From Neocallimastix lanati (nom. inval.) (Eukaryota; Neocallimastigomycota; Neocallimastigomycetes; Neocallimastigales; Neocallimastigaceae): a DNA stretch of 64,000 nt. Both the position numbers and the translations under genes were made by a program. Below the pieces are notes generated by a model. It was not told the DNA's origin. It was given only the letters and a program-made list of their open reading frames with translations, and ran no database searches. The stretch spans positions 687,298 through 751,297 of the forward strand of contig JACVTC010000091.1 in the NCBI GenBank assembly GCA_016946835.1. Reading direction: 5' to 3'. Below are positions 1-12,307 of this stretch, in pieces (the first letter of the stretch is position 1; the number at the start of each line of letters is the position of its first letter).

Positions 1-1313
1 TTTTTTAATGAAATCATTGATTTCATCAGTTTTTGTTAATATTCTTTTTTTTTTCCAAACTCCTTCAATTTTCCTTTTGTAATTATTGTAAGATAAAGAT
101 TCTTCTCTTTTTAAATGATAAATCAATTCATATAAAGAAGGTTTTTTGTAAAACAATTTTTTTAAGTAATTGTTAAAAGATTCTGAAGCATTATTTGTTA
201 TGTGGTTTACATCGTTATAATAATTCCAATGTTGAATATCATATTTATATAAATAAGTCTTATTAAAATATTCCAAAAAATTTAAAAAATTGAAATAATT
301 ATATATTTGACATATAATTTTAATATAATTATAAATATCAAATATATACTCAGGATTTATAAAAGGAAAATTTGTAATAGCTTTATATAACAAATAAATT
401 TTATGATTATTTTCAACTTCATTATTAAATAATTTATTTTTTTGAACTTCAAACGATCTTTTATAATGCCATACACAATATTTAATAGTAATATTATGAA
501 ATATTTTAATGGAAGCATTGGATATACTTTTTTCAAAATCACAACGCAAAATTTTTGGTATATCTATAATATTATTATTATATTTACTTTCATTCTTTCT
601 TAATTCTTCAAATAACAATTCATAGGTTGCTTGTTCTTTATTATTTAATATAGATAGTGATGTAGTATAAAAACTATTTATTTCTGGAGCAAATACTCTT
701 GTTATAAACACTTGATAACCAAATATTGGTGCAATATAAAATGTACAATCAGCAAACATATGTTCGTTGTATTTTATAGACAATTCTGTTTGGAATGGGG
801 AATGATGATTGAAAAATTATAATATTAGAATTTTTGTATATCATAAAATTTTCATCTCTTTCGTTTATATAATATTCAGATTTATCTGGAATTTCATTAA
901 ATTTTGATATATCAGGAGGTAGTTGTTTTTTAATATATCTTGATATTTGGGATTTAATTGAACTATATTCAGGGCATATCAATCCAATTTCTTCAAATAT
1001 TTCATTATATATGTTTTGGATTTATATCAAATGGGATTGAGGTTTTTCTAATTTCATTTTTCATTTTATGTTTTACTATTGATACAGATGCATCATATTC
1101 TTTTCCTGGATAAGTATGTTTGCTTTCATATTTTATTTATTATTATCATTTAGAATAATGTAAGATTTACATTTTTTAACTGTTTTATATTTAGTATATT
1201 TGAATATTTTTGTATTATTCGTTATATACCATAAATTAAATTTATATTTTCTATTTACAATGATTTGGTTTTTTTTCTTTATTAGTTTCACTTATTTCTA
1301 ATTGATCATCCAT
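1..1313 (-). pseudogene. Decayed MULE-type transposase with FLYWCH N-terminus (runs off left edge)
   Basis: Reading the minus strand from an ATG at 1313, a broken reading frame matches the better preserved copy at 50977-52397 along its length. It starts MDDQLEISETNKEK, passes a ruined FLYWCH zinc-finger zone, then a MULE transposase core with TFYIAP, CDFEKSIS, YCVWHYK and NNASESFNN blocks. Stops and frame changes are numerous: at least two frameshifts lie between 750 and 1020, and several stops fall in 1140-1260. The 61- and 77-codon open stretches here are only pieces of this relic. The equivalent of the catalytic aspartate in the DGTFYIAP block is replaced (CTFYIAP). The fragment continues past base 1. 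The identity as a Mutator-like transposase relic is solid; it cannot encode an active enzyme. Confidence 0.8.
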
Positions 1314-1407
1314 TTATTATAAATATTTTAAATTAAAAGTTTTATTTTTTATATTTTAATTTTTTTTTGTTTTAATCTATTTTTTTTTATCTTATATTTT
1401 ATTTTAT

Positions 1408-1448
<41 letters not shown>

Positions 1449-2571
1449 TTTATTTTATTTTATTTTTTATTTTATATTTTACTTTATTATTTATTTTTTT
1501 TTATCTTATATTTTATTTTATACTTTTTTTTTATCTTATATTTTATTTTATACTTTTTTTTTTATTTTATATTTTACTGTTTTTTTTTTTATATATTTTA
1601 TAATTTACTTTATTATTTATTTTTTTTATTTTATATTTTACTTTTTTTTTATATATTTTATATTTTATAATTTACTTTATTATTTATTTTTTTTTATTTT
1701 TTATTTTACTTTATTCTTTTTTTTATATTTTATATTTTACTTTATTATTCTTTTTTTTTATATTTTATATTTTACTTTATTATTTATTTTTTTATATTTT
1801 ATATTTTACTTTATTATTTATTTTTTTATATTTTTTATTTTACTTTATTATTTATTTTTTTTATTTTTTATTTATTTTTTGTTTACTTTATTATATATAT
1901 ACATTTTTTTTACTGAAAATGTTTTTAAAATTAAAAAAAAAAAATAAAAATAAAAATAAAAATAAATTTAACCCTATTCCTATTCATTTATTTTTACAAG
2001 CCATATTGTAATACATGAATAAATGATCAAACATAAATTATGTCGAAATGCAATACTCCCATGTGCAATAATTTATAAGCAATGGGTTTTAAATAATGGT
2101 AGTTTAGTAAATTTTATTAATAAAATTATACTAAAAATTTACAAGAGAGTTCTCTATTTCTAATATAAATAATCTAATCTATTTATAAGAAATAGGTAAT
2201 ATATTAATTATATATTCTAATATATAAAAGTATATAAATTATATATGAATTAAAGTAATATTTTTATTATAATTATAATAATACATATTGAAATAAAATA
2301 AAATAAAATAATTATTATCAAAAAGATATAAATTTAATATTTAATAATTATTATTAAATATACAAATATGTTACTACACATATTTGTTTTATATCATTAT
2401 TTAATATATATTAATTTCAATATGTTATTAATATTTAGTCAATTAGTTGGCCTAGACTAATTCCTATTTTAATAAAGTTAATAATAATTATTATATATAT
2501 TATTAATTATTAATATTGAAATAACTGAATTATTGAAATTGAAATTGAATTGAAATTCAGTTATTATCTTA

Positions 2572-2681
2572 ACATTATTTTAAATATTATTGTAAATAAT
2601 TTTATTATTAATATTTTCTAAATGGAACATTATTTTAAATATTATTGTAAATAATTTTATTATTAATATTTTCTAAATAAG
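2572..2681. repeat. 55-bp tandem duplication
   Basis: Two near-identical copies of a 55-bp unit beginning ACATTATTTTAAATATTATT lie head to tail. The sequence is non-coding and only the repeat itself is visible. Confidence 0.75.
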
Positions 2682-3299
2682 TAAAATTAATATTTATTTT
2701 ATATAAGATATAATATTATAAAATTATTTTATTATTTTATTATTAATATAAGTTTATTATAAAATATATATAATATAATTAATTATATATTATGTACCAA
2801 TTTTAAATAATAATAATATAGAGAATAACAAGATAAAAATTAATTAGGAAGTTTTAATTATAAAAAAATGTTGTGTTTTGATTTTATTCAAATGCATTAA
2901 TTGAGAATGAATAATAGTGAATAATCATTTTAATAAATAATTATAATAAAGTGAATAATTTTAATAAATAAATATAATGAAATGAATATTATATTCTAAA
3001 ATAATAATTCTAGTGTATTAAATTATATATAATAATTATTATACTATTTCATAAATACGATATTTCTTATTAATTCCTTTTTGCTTTTCCCATATTTTAT
3101 GATACCTTTTAAATTAATTGTATCAAATTATTGGGGGTTAATTAAATTATCTTACTTAGGTACTTAGGATTATAAAAATAAACATATATATATATAGTTT
3201 GTTCATTTATTATTTAAATAGATTTATTTTGAATATATAATTACTTAAACTTATTATATAGCACATTTATAATATTAGGAGTTGCAGGGATTTCATTAT

Positions 3300-3396
3300 T
3301 ATAAATTAAATGCTTTAATATTTTTTCGTTAATTATATTATAATTTTTTTCAATACATTTGAAACTTATTTTTCATATATTTTACATATTCTAACA
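3300..3396. repeat. Degenerate solo-LTR end (copia-like family of 29622-30921)
   Basis: The segment ending CATTTGAAACTTATTTTTC...ATATTCTAACA resembles the right end of the 198-bp LTRs at 29622 and 30724 and the relic at 10761-10930. The terminal TTCTAACA is shared. The left part is too diverged to delimit. Confidence 0.45.
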
Positions 3397-4053
3397 TTAC
3401 AATTATTTATTATTATATATATTTATTTATTTATTTATTATTTAATTTAATATAATAATATATTCAAATTATTTAGAATATACAACTTTCATAAAATAAT
3501 AAATAATAATCATATATATAACATGTGATTTGTTGATAGTATTTATTAAAATTTTAAATTCTAAATCTTATAAAATTCTAAATTTTCATTTAATGTAACA
3601 TTTTCAAAAATTATTTATTTCCAATAAATCAATAAATATAAAAATAATAATTAATATATAAATAGAAATTAAATATGTATTAACAACTTTATTAATATTA
3701 AAATGATAAATAAAATATATATATATAATAATATATTTTTTAGACTTTGTACATATATGACCTTAATCATAATATATATATATTTATATATAATTTGTAA
3801 GTATTATTTAATTGAAATTAATATTTGAGAAATAAAATAATAATTTTATATTAACAAGATTTTTAATAATAATTTTTTTTTATAATAAATAATACTTATA
3901 TATTAACTAGTAAAAGTTTATTAAACTTTTTTTTTTTTTTATTTATTTTTTTTGTTTTGTTTTAGCTTTGTTTTGTTTTTATTTTGTTTTAACCTTTTTA
4001 ATTAGTAACTGAATAAAGTTATTTAAAACAGAAATATAAATAAAATTAATAAT

Positions 4054-4084
<31 letters not shown>

Positions 4085-4395
4085 AAATTCCGAGGTAAGT
4101 ATTTGAAAATTTAAATAAAAGAAATTTAAAATGAATGAAATGAACTATTTTACTATAATTATTTTTTCAACTTTCAATATTAAAATTTACACTCTATAAA
4201 GTTCATTAAATTTTATTAGCTAAATTAAAAATAAATTAATTATTAATAGAAATAATAATATTAATGACATAAATGACATAGAAATAATAATGATATTAAT
4301 AGTAGTAAAAATAATTATAAAATTTAAATTTTTAATATATTAATAAATAAGAATTATTTTTATATTTATAATTTAAAAATATTTTTCTTATTTAT

Positions 4396-4631
4396 AATTT
4401 TAAATTTATGTATATACACAATTATATATAAGATATTTTACAAATTAACTTTATTATATTATAAAATTTTAATGTTCAGTTAGAAGAAATATTCAAAATG
4501 GGAATTTTAGGAAAATTTTAAATTTATGTATATACACAATTATATATAAGATATTTTACAAATTAACTTTATTATATTATAAAATTTTAATGTTTAGTTA
4601 GAAGAAATATTCAAAATGGGAATTTTAGGAA
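4396..4631 (+). repeat. 118-bp tandem duplication covering the promoter/5' UTR and start codon
   Basis: Copies 4396-4513 and 4514-4631 differ by about one base (TTCAGTTAG versus TTTAGTTAG). Each ends with the same ATG plus five codons (MGILGK). In the second copy this opens the BAR-SH3 gene. In the first copy it runs only two codons further and stops (MGILGKF then TAA), so the duplication created an upstream mini-ORF with the same start context. Confidence 0.9.
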
Positions 4632-6618
4632 AAATTACAGATAAATTTTCGAGTACAACCATCAAAGATAGTAGGATAAATAACCTTAATTTTATTTTTT
4701 TTTATATATAAATTTCTTCATTTAATTATTAATGGAATATGTATAATAAAAATTAAATATTTATTTATTTATAATATAATGACAATACTAAAGATTCGAA
4801 TACTTTCATGCATTTACAAAAGCAATCTGAATCTATCAGTATTGATACCGAGGTTTTAATGAAATCATGTGAAACCTATGTTAAATTATTTAATAAAAAG
4901 TCCAAATCACCACAAAATTTAGTTAATCACGGAAATTCTAAAGGAGGTAAAAAGGCGGCTCCATTGGAACTTATGTCACTTGCTACTCTTCAATGTAGTC
5001 AAACTTTAAACAATACTTGTCATTTAAGTAGGTTCATATAATACAAATATTTATTAAAATTAAAAATTATAAATAATCTAATTACATCAATTATAGGTAA
5101 GGTATATATGGAATACAGTGATTCCCATAGACATATGTTTGAAAAACAAAAAATAATGGTATATTAATTAATTCCTTTTTATTTATTATTATATGCAATA
5201 TAATATTGAACCTGGACTTTATTTATATTTTAAAATATATATATATTAATATTTAGTATTAATTATGATAATATAAATATTCATTATAGGTTGAAGGACT
5301 TAACGCTTATATTCTTTATTTAAATGAATCTTTAGAAGATTTCAAAAAATATCAAGTATAAATATTTAATACTATAAGTTTTATTTATTATAACACATAT
5401 TAAAGTTTATCCATATTATAATTAAAAAATTAGTCATTAAAAAGCTCATATGCAAAGAATGCAAAAACTTTTGTTTCATATCAAAATAAACTAAAGAAGC
5501 AAACTCAACCTATTACGCCAGAACAGAAATCAAAGGTTGAAGTATTATATAAGAATTACACACAATCATTAAATTCGCTTGTGGAAAAGATGGCTGAATT
5601 AACTTCTAACAGAAAGGAAGAAGAACGTACAAAAAATCTTGTTCATTTAATTGATAATGAAATTGATTTTTTTAGGTACGTTACTGATGAATTATTTCAA
5701 TTAAAAGAAAACATTGAAAAAAGGTATCTATATAGAGATATATTTAAATAAAATTTTAAGAAATTAAAATTTGAATAAATATATTATATATAGAAGTAGA
5801 AAATAATAAATTTATGTAATATTTTTATATTATAGTAATAACAGTGTTGGTGAAAATAGATATTCTGAAAAAAAATCAATTCAAGAATATGTTGATGAAG
5901 TTATGAGTAATAAATTAGAGCTTGAAAAGTATGTTTATAAATAAATAAATTATCAAATTAATGAATAAATATTATCATATGATCTAATATAAATATTTTA
6001 ATTCTATTAAATAAAATTATTTAAAGCTTTACTATTGAATCACCAATGTAAATATGAATCATAATTATATATATTTAATATTAATTATTTTAATTTAATT
6101 AAATAGTTTTTATGTACTTATAATAATAATGATACTTAAAATAAAATAAAATAAAAATTAATACAAAAATGTTAAAAAATAAAAATAGTTCAACAAATGG
6201 AAATACTATGAAAATAACATATGATAGTAGTGAAGGACAACTTAGTAAAGCGTAAATAATTATATTTTTTTAATTGATATATTTATTAACAATGTTATTT
6301 TTATTTAATAATAAATTAAAATAATTTTTTAATTAATAACATTATAATTTTATTAAAATACAGTAGTCTTAGTTCTAGAGAGTAAGTTATTTATATGTTA
6401 ATATGTACTATATATAATATATATGAATATAGAATATATAGATATATATTAATAATATAATAAATTATTTAAATTAAATATACTCTTTTCTTTATAATAA
6501 TAATAATGATAATAAAAATTAACTTTTTTATATTGTTATAAATGAAAGTAATAGCAATCAAAATTTAGGGTATTTATTTTTTTATTATAGTGATATTATA
6601 TAAAATAGAAATAAAAAA

Positions 6619-6668
<50 letters not shown>

Positions 6669-7474
6669 TTAACAATAGATTAACAGATTATAATGGTAAT
6701 AATTACAACTATGATTACAATGTGGATGGCTATTATGATGATCAATATAATAATAATGGAAATGAAAATATGCAATATTCAAGTGATCCAGCATTAATGA
6801 ACAGTACATCAATGTATAATAATAATAATTTATCTAATCCTGAACCAGTTGGAAATTCACCAAGTCCTTTCGATGACTTTTTAAATCCAACTTCTATTAA
6901 AAATACAGTTGAAACAACTACAAGCAAAATGAATTATACATCAAATCCAACAAGAGATCGTTCATCAATTTTTTCTGAAAATTATGGCTCACCAACTTCT
7001 CAAAGTTATACCGATATAACTAAAACAAATACAAATAATATTTCAAAAAGAAAGAGTGTTGTTAATAACGAAAACTTAGCAAATTTAACTCCAAATGAAA
7101 AGATATATAATACTAAAGAATTAAATCCAAAATATTGCAAAGCTATTTATCCATTCAATAAATCAATGGATGATGAATTAGAATTAGAAGCAAATGATTT
7201 AGTAGATATTACTAAAAAATTTGATGATGGATGGTAATAATTATTTATATATTTATTTATTTATTATTTATACAGATAAATGAATATTGATGTAATAATA
7301 TAATAATAATAATAATAATAAATACATAGGGCTACTGGTATTAATCTTAGGTCAGGACAAGAAGGTTTCTTCCCACTAAATTGTTTACTAGAGTTTTATG
7401 TTACAGATAAATTTGCAGATTATGGTGGTAGTAAGGAAAATTCTGAATCTTATGTCTATTCAAGTACCAATTAG
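4616..7474 (+). CDS. BAR-domain and SH3-domain protein, 12 exons
   Basis: Spliced gene assembled by eye: 4616-4670, 4794-5027, 5097-5158, 5290-5355, 5434-5723, 5836-5928, 6027-6047, 6189-6251, 6364-6381, 6549-6569, 6679-7233, 7330-7474. All junctions are GT-AG and every phase joins; the sum is 1623 nt, or 540 residues plus stop. Residues 1-266 form a long helical, charged region starting with an amphipathic MGILGKITDKFSS segment, typical of a BAR domain. Residues ~267-455 are an N/S/T-rich linker. Residues ~456-515 are an SH3 domain (KAIYPF, DELELEANDLVDI, DDGW, GFFPLNCL). BAR-SH3 proteins bend membranes and bind proline-rich partners in endocytosis and actin patches; that role is inferred from the family. 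The start at 4616 is preferred because the earlier copy of the same ATG (4498) hits a stop after seven codons. The donor after exon 1 (GTAGGA) and the acceptor of exon 10 are the weakest junctions. Confidence 0.82.
6629..6669 (+). repeat. (TTA)n microsatellite inside intron 10 of the BAR-SH3 gene
   Basis: About 13 TTA/ATT units lie just before the AACAATAG acceptor at 6678. In frame this would read poly-tyrosine, but it falls in the intron of the spliced model. Confidence 0.8.
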
Positions 7475-8490
<1,016 letters not shown>

Positions 8491-10620
8491 TTAATTATTG
8501 GTATATGAATCTAAACTTGTCAGTAAATCCATTGAATGTAAAGTGTAATCAATTATATTACTGTCTATCATTAATTGTTCTGAATGTTTGTGTAATAACG
8601 TTCAGTATATGGTATAAGTGAATCTAGAATCTATTATTTATTATATATATCAAAAAATAAAAAAAAATATACCATATTAAAATACAATTCAAAATTAATA
8701 TTGGATTTATTAAATAGCAAAATTTTAACCTAGTTAAGTTTTGGTAACTTGATCATAATAACTTAATATAGCATCGAGAATAGCTTGAGCTACATGAGGA
8801 TGCTAAGTATTTGTATTCCAATCACGAATATATAGTAAGAGTTTTTCCAACTATTATATATTATTTATTATTATATAATTTAATATCAAATTTAAAAGAA
8901 TTAATAATAATAATAATAAAAAGATAAAATAACAATAAAAATAGCAATAAAAATATACTCTATTATTTAACGTACTTGCTCATTACTTAAATTATGGATA
9001 ATTTTATCAATATCTTCTAAACCTAATATACTATTATGATCATTTTTTGAATATAATACTTCACTAAATAATTTCATTAATCTATATGGTTGGTTTAATT
9101 CCATAGATAATATTATAGCATTCTTATAATTTTTTTTTATTATATAATTTGATAAATCTTGCTTCCTTTAAATAATAGAAATTAATATAATTATAAATTA
9201 TGATATAATATTAATTTTGTTAAATTAAAAGTCATTAAAAATTTAATATGGTATTATTATATGTATATTTTAAATTGATAAATATATATATATATATATA
9301 TTATTGGCCTACTTTAAAATTCATTCTTCATTAGCTTTTTGCTTTTCTTTTATTTCTTGTTTTGTGTTATCCTCCCAAATATTAATTGTTGAATCAGCGC
9401 CACCAGTAATAATGTATTTTTCATCTTTCTTTGGTATTAAAAGCCCAAACTTTATCATCATGATTGCCAAATGTATTTTCACAAGAATTGATCCTTATTG
9501 TCCAAAGTTTTACTAAACCATCTGAGCCAGAAGAAATTAATTTTATACCACTAGTTATGAAAGAAACTTGAAAAACAGTGCTAGTGTGACCTTCAAAAGT
9601 CTTTAAACATGTGGAATCAATTAATGACCAAATTTTATTTATCACTAGAACTTGTTGCTAAGACTTGGCCAACGGGTGAAAATTTAACACACCAAATACC
9701 GCGTCTATGACCTCTTAAAGTAGTTAATAATGAACCATAGGCAGTTGACCAAACTTTTGCAGTTTTATCTTGGGAACCACTAGCAAATAATTTATCATTT
9801 GGAGCAACATCAATGGAATTAATATCTATTTCGTGTGCAGTAATAGTATATATTGAAGTCAATCTTTCAACATCATCACTATTTGATTTTAATCATGATA
9901 ATAATAAATAATAACAATTAAAATAAAAATAATAGTAATAATAATATATTATTATTAAGGGAATATTTATATCTTTAATAAATGAATAATTGTATAAAAA
10001 AATTTTTTTTTATATAACATACTTATATTAGTAATATCCCAACATTTAATTGTTCTATCTTGACTACCAGTTAAAATAATTTGATTTCTTTTTCTTGAAA
10101 GAGCTACTGCACTAATTGCTTCTGTATGACCAATACATTCTGCTAACAATTTATATCTGAATTATATAAATAAACTGTTTAGAAAACTATGCTATAATTA
10201 ATTTTTATTTTCCTATAACTTGTAATTTCTACCCTTACCTCTCATTACGTGGTTTTTCCATATAAATATCCCATAAAAATACATTACTATCCTTTGATCC
10301 AGTAACTAACCATTTACCATAATAAGATCTATCTATACAAATAATTATACTTTCATGTCCAAGTAAAATATCACTATCTAAACTTTCTAAATTATAAATA
10401 CGAATCTATTATGAAGTTTATGATACAAAATATAATAAAATTTAATTTAATGATGACATTAAATAGTATTATGCTTTAATATATTTATATTTATATATAT
10501 TGACATAATATAATATATATATAATATAATATAATCACTTGTTCACTATTGGATGCAACAGTTAAGTATTTTTCATTTTCACCAAAGGTAGTTACCAAAT
10601 CAATTGACATTACTTTTTAT
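8491..10620 (-). pseudogene. UTP13: UTP13/TBL3-like WD40 protein, disrupted and 5'-truncated
   Basis: The minus strand encodes the second half of a UTP13/TBL3-type SSU-processome protein. In order: NEKYLTVASNSEQ, a WD repeat ending DSNVFLWDIY, TGSQDRTIKCWD, NDKLFASGSQDKTAKVW, RRGIWCVKFSP, STCLKTFEGHTSTVFQ, SSGSDGLVKLWTI, a GGADSTINIW repeat, then the Utp13 C-terminal domain (LSNYIIKKNYKNAI, RDWNTNT, HPHVAQAILDAIL, DYTLHSMDLL). Introns survive, so this is not a processed copy. Lesions: frameshift near 9638 (after SSSDK), frameshift near 9438 (after WAFN), TGA near 9322, TAG at about 8802 within the WNTNT block, and TGA near 8615 in the last exon. Exons for the first propeller are missing; the 5' side ends close to an LTR relic. 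Since the family is needed for 18S rRNA maturation, an intact paralogue is presumably elsewhere. Long-read base errors could explain some frameshifts but not three nonsense codons. Confidence 0.8.
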
Positions 10621-10760
10621 ATTATATTAAATAAAAATTATATACATATAATTTATATACAGATATTTTTTTACAATTATTATAACTATTATTACTACTA
10701 TTATTATATTATTGTTATTATTATTATATATTTTATTATTATACATTTTATTATTATCAG

Positions 10761-10930
10761 GAATTTAAGGTTTATAATTATTTCAACTTGTTTTATAAAT
10801 TTTATGATAGAGTTATTTTGCCTAAATTAATGTTTTTATATTAATTTATTGTGGCTTATGTATTAATTATATTACAATAAGCTTCAACACATTTGAAGCT
10901 TATTTTTCATAAATTTTATAAATTCTAACA
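10761..10930 (+). repeat. Degenerate solo LTR (family of 29622-30921)
   Basis: Aligns by eye with the 198-bp LTR: GGTTTATAATTATTTCAAC, TTTATGATAGAG, TTTTTATATTAATTTATTG, GTGGCTTATG and the terminal AATTCTAACA all have counterparts. It lies just upstream of where the UTP13 pseudogene loses its 5' exons, so insertion of this element may have been the truncating event. Confidence 0.6.
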
Positions 10931-11759
10931 ATCAGCTAATCCTTGTTATTCTATTAATGAATAAATTAGTTTACTGGTGAATATGTGCATATAAAATTAT
11001 CCTATTTTATAATATTAACTTGATATTATTAAACTATTAGTTATTTCTATTATAAATTAATTTTTAATTTTACATTAATAAAATAATTTTTATAGTATAT
11101 TAATTCTTTAATTTGATTTAAATATTGTTAAAATAATTTCTTAAATATATTTAAATATATTTATAATGTAATAATTCCCTCCTAGAACTAAGTATTTAGT
11201 TTTGTATACCATTAATATTGGATGTATTCAAGCAACCTCTTATATTATATGGTTTATATATATAATTAATATGATGGAAGGGTGATATTATACCATTTCA
11301 ATTTATAATTAGCTTGAAGATTAGTAATAACTGCTATATATTTTCACTTTGTAGTTTTAGTGATAACTATTAAAATAAATTGTTAATTATATTTTGGTGT
11401 ACTTGATAAATTATAATCTGTATTAAAATTGATTTAATTTAAATCAGACATTAAGAATCAGTTAAGTAACTTTCATTTAATATTTTACGTTCTTTTTTTT
11501 ATGTTGTCAATTCACTTAAAATCCAAATTTCAAAAAGGATTTTATAAATATGATTTTCTCATCATTAAAATAATAATAATAATAGAAGTTTAATAATTAT
11601 AACTACTTGTAACTTTATAATCAATAATTACAGTCTGTAGATAGATAACCATCTTCTATTTGAATATAACTCGTGGTTATATATATTATTTTATTATACC
11701 TTTAATCACGAAGGTTTATATTATGATTATATTAAATTAGAGAGCGTGCGTTTCGCAAA
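10931..11759. other. Probable degenerate interior of the same LTR element
   Basis: No ORF. Scattered similarity to the interior of 29820-30723 (GTGAATATGTG after the LTR end; later CAACCTC) suggests a very old copy. The second LTR was not found, so the call is weak. Confidence 0.35.
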
Positions 11760-11933
11760 TTTTAAACCTTAAAAATACTGATAAAAGTGATTGAACGAAT
11801 GAATGGTTAAATGAGATGAAGCGAGTGAGACTCGAGCACAAAGCTTGCGACTGCGTAGAGTTCGAAATTAGCCGAGAATGAGCGTAGTCGAATGAAGTAA
11901 CAGAAATTATAGAGGTATTTTTAGGGTTTAAAA
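11760..11933. repeat. 174-bp GC-rich element with 19-bp terminal inverted repeats
   Basis: The left arm 11760-11778 (TTTTAAACCTTAAAAATAC) is the inverted complement of the right arm 11915-11933 with one mismatch. Between the arms, base composition changes abruptly to around 45 % G+C, with repeated short words (GCGAGTGAG, ACTCGAGC, GCTTGCGAC, GCGTAG, GCCGAGAATGAGCG) and small hairpins such as CGAGT/ACTCG. No ORF. It could be a MITE or a structured non-coding RNA; nothing in the sequence decides which. Confidence 0.6.
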
Positions 11934-12021
11934 TAGTATGGTTTTTATCATATATTTATACAAAAACTATACCTGTTTAACATTTTTAATTAACTGTCTA
12001 GATTTTATATATATATAAACA

Positions 12022-12155
12022 ATAGGGTTTATATCAATATATATACTAAAACATGCATTAATTAACAATATACCTGATATATTTAAAATCAACAATATAT
12101 GGATATATTTAATTAATTAAACAATATATCATGTTCATATATAAATAAACCCTAT
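12022..12155. repeat. Inverted repeat (11-bp arms)
   Basis: ATAGGGTTTAT at 12022-12032 is exactly complementary to ATAAACCCTAT at 12145-12155, with AT-rich DNA between. A small MITE-like or hairpin element; function unknown. Confidence 0.55.
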
Positions 12156-12194
12156 ATCGTTAATTAATTAATATTATGTTCAGAATGTTGGAAT

Positions 12195-12307
12195 ATTGTA
12201 TTTGTATGCCAAAACTATGCAAATATTGTTCAAAACTATATCAAAACAATTATCGAATCATATATATTTTATGATCAATCAATGCTAAAATGGCATACAA
12301 ATACAAT
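12195..12307. repeat. Inverted repeat (17-bp perfect arms)
   Basis: ATTGTATTTGTATGCCA at 12195-12211 is the exact complement of TGGCATACAAATACAAT at 12291-12307. The 79-bp loop contains AACTAT-type repeats. It lies directly right of the preceding inverted repeat. Confidence 0.7.

Larger units (their letters stand above)
1314..4395. other. AT-rich intergenic region, no gene seen
   Basis: About 3 kb without a supportable gene. 1380-1900 is almost pure T/A with repeated TTTTATATTTTAC blocks. 1990-2065 contains a divergent piece of the GAAATGCAA-type small element described at 31406. A perfect 12-bp inverted repeat (AATAACTGAATT / AATTCAGTTATT) lies near 2519-2565. A 55-bp direct repeat lies at 2572-2681. 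An LTR-like relic ends at 3396. AAAT repeats occur at 4058-4085. Confidence 0.6.

Noticed and set aside
6679..7237. BAR-SH3 exon 11 as a stand-alone 215-codon gene
   Set aside because: Its N-terminus is intron poly-TTA, and the SH3 domain is incomplete without the next exon; splicing joins both sides in phase.
10549..10830. 93-codon plus-strand ORF
   Set aside because: Low-complexity Y/I/F sequence antisense to the UTP13 pseudogene and across an LTR relic.
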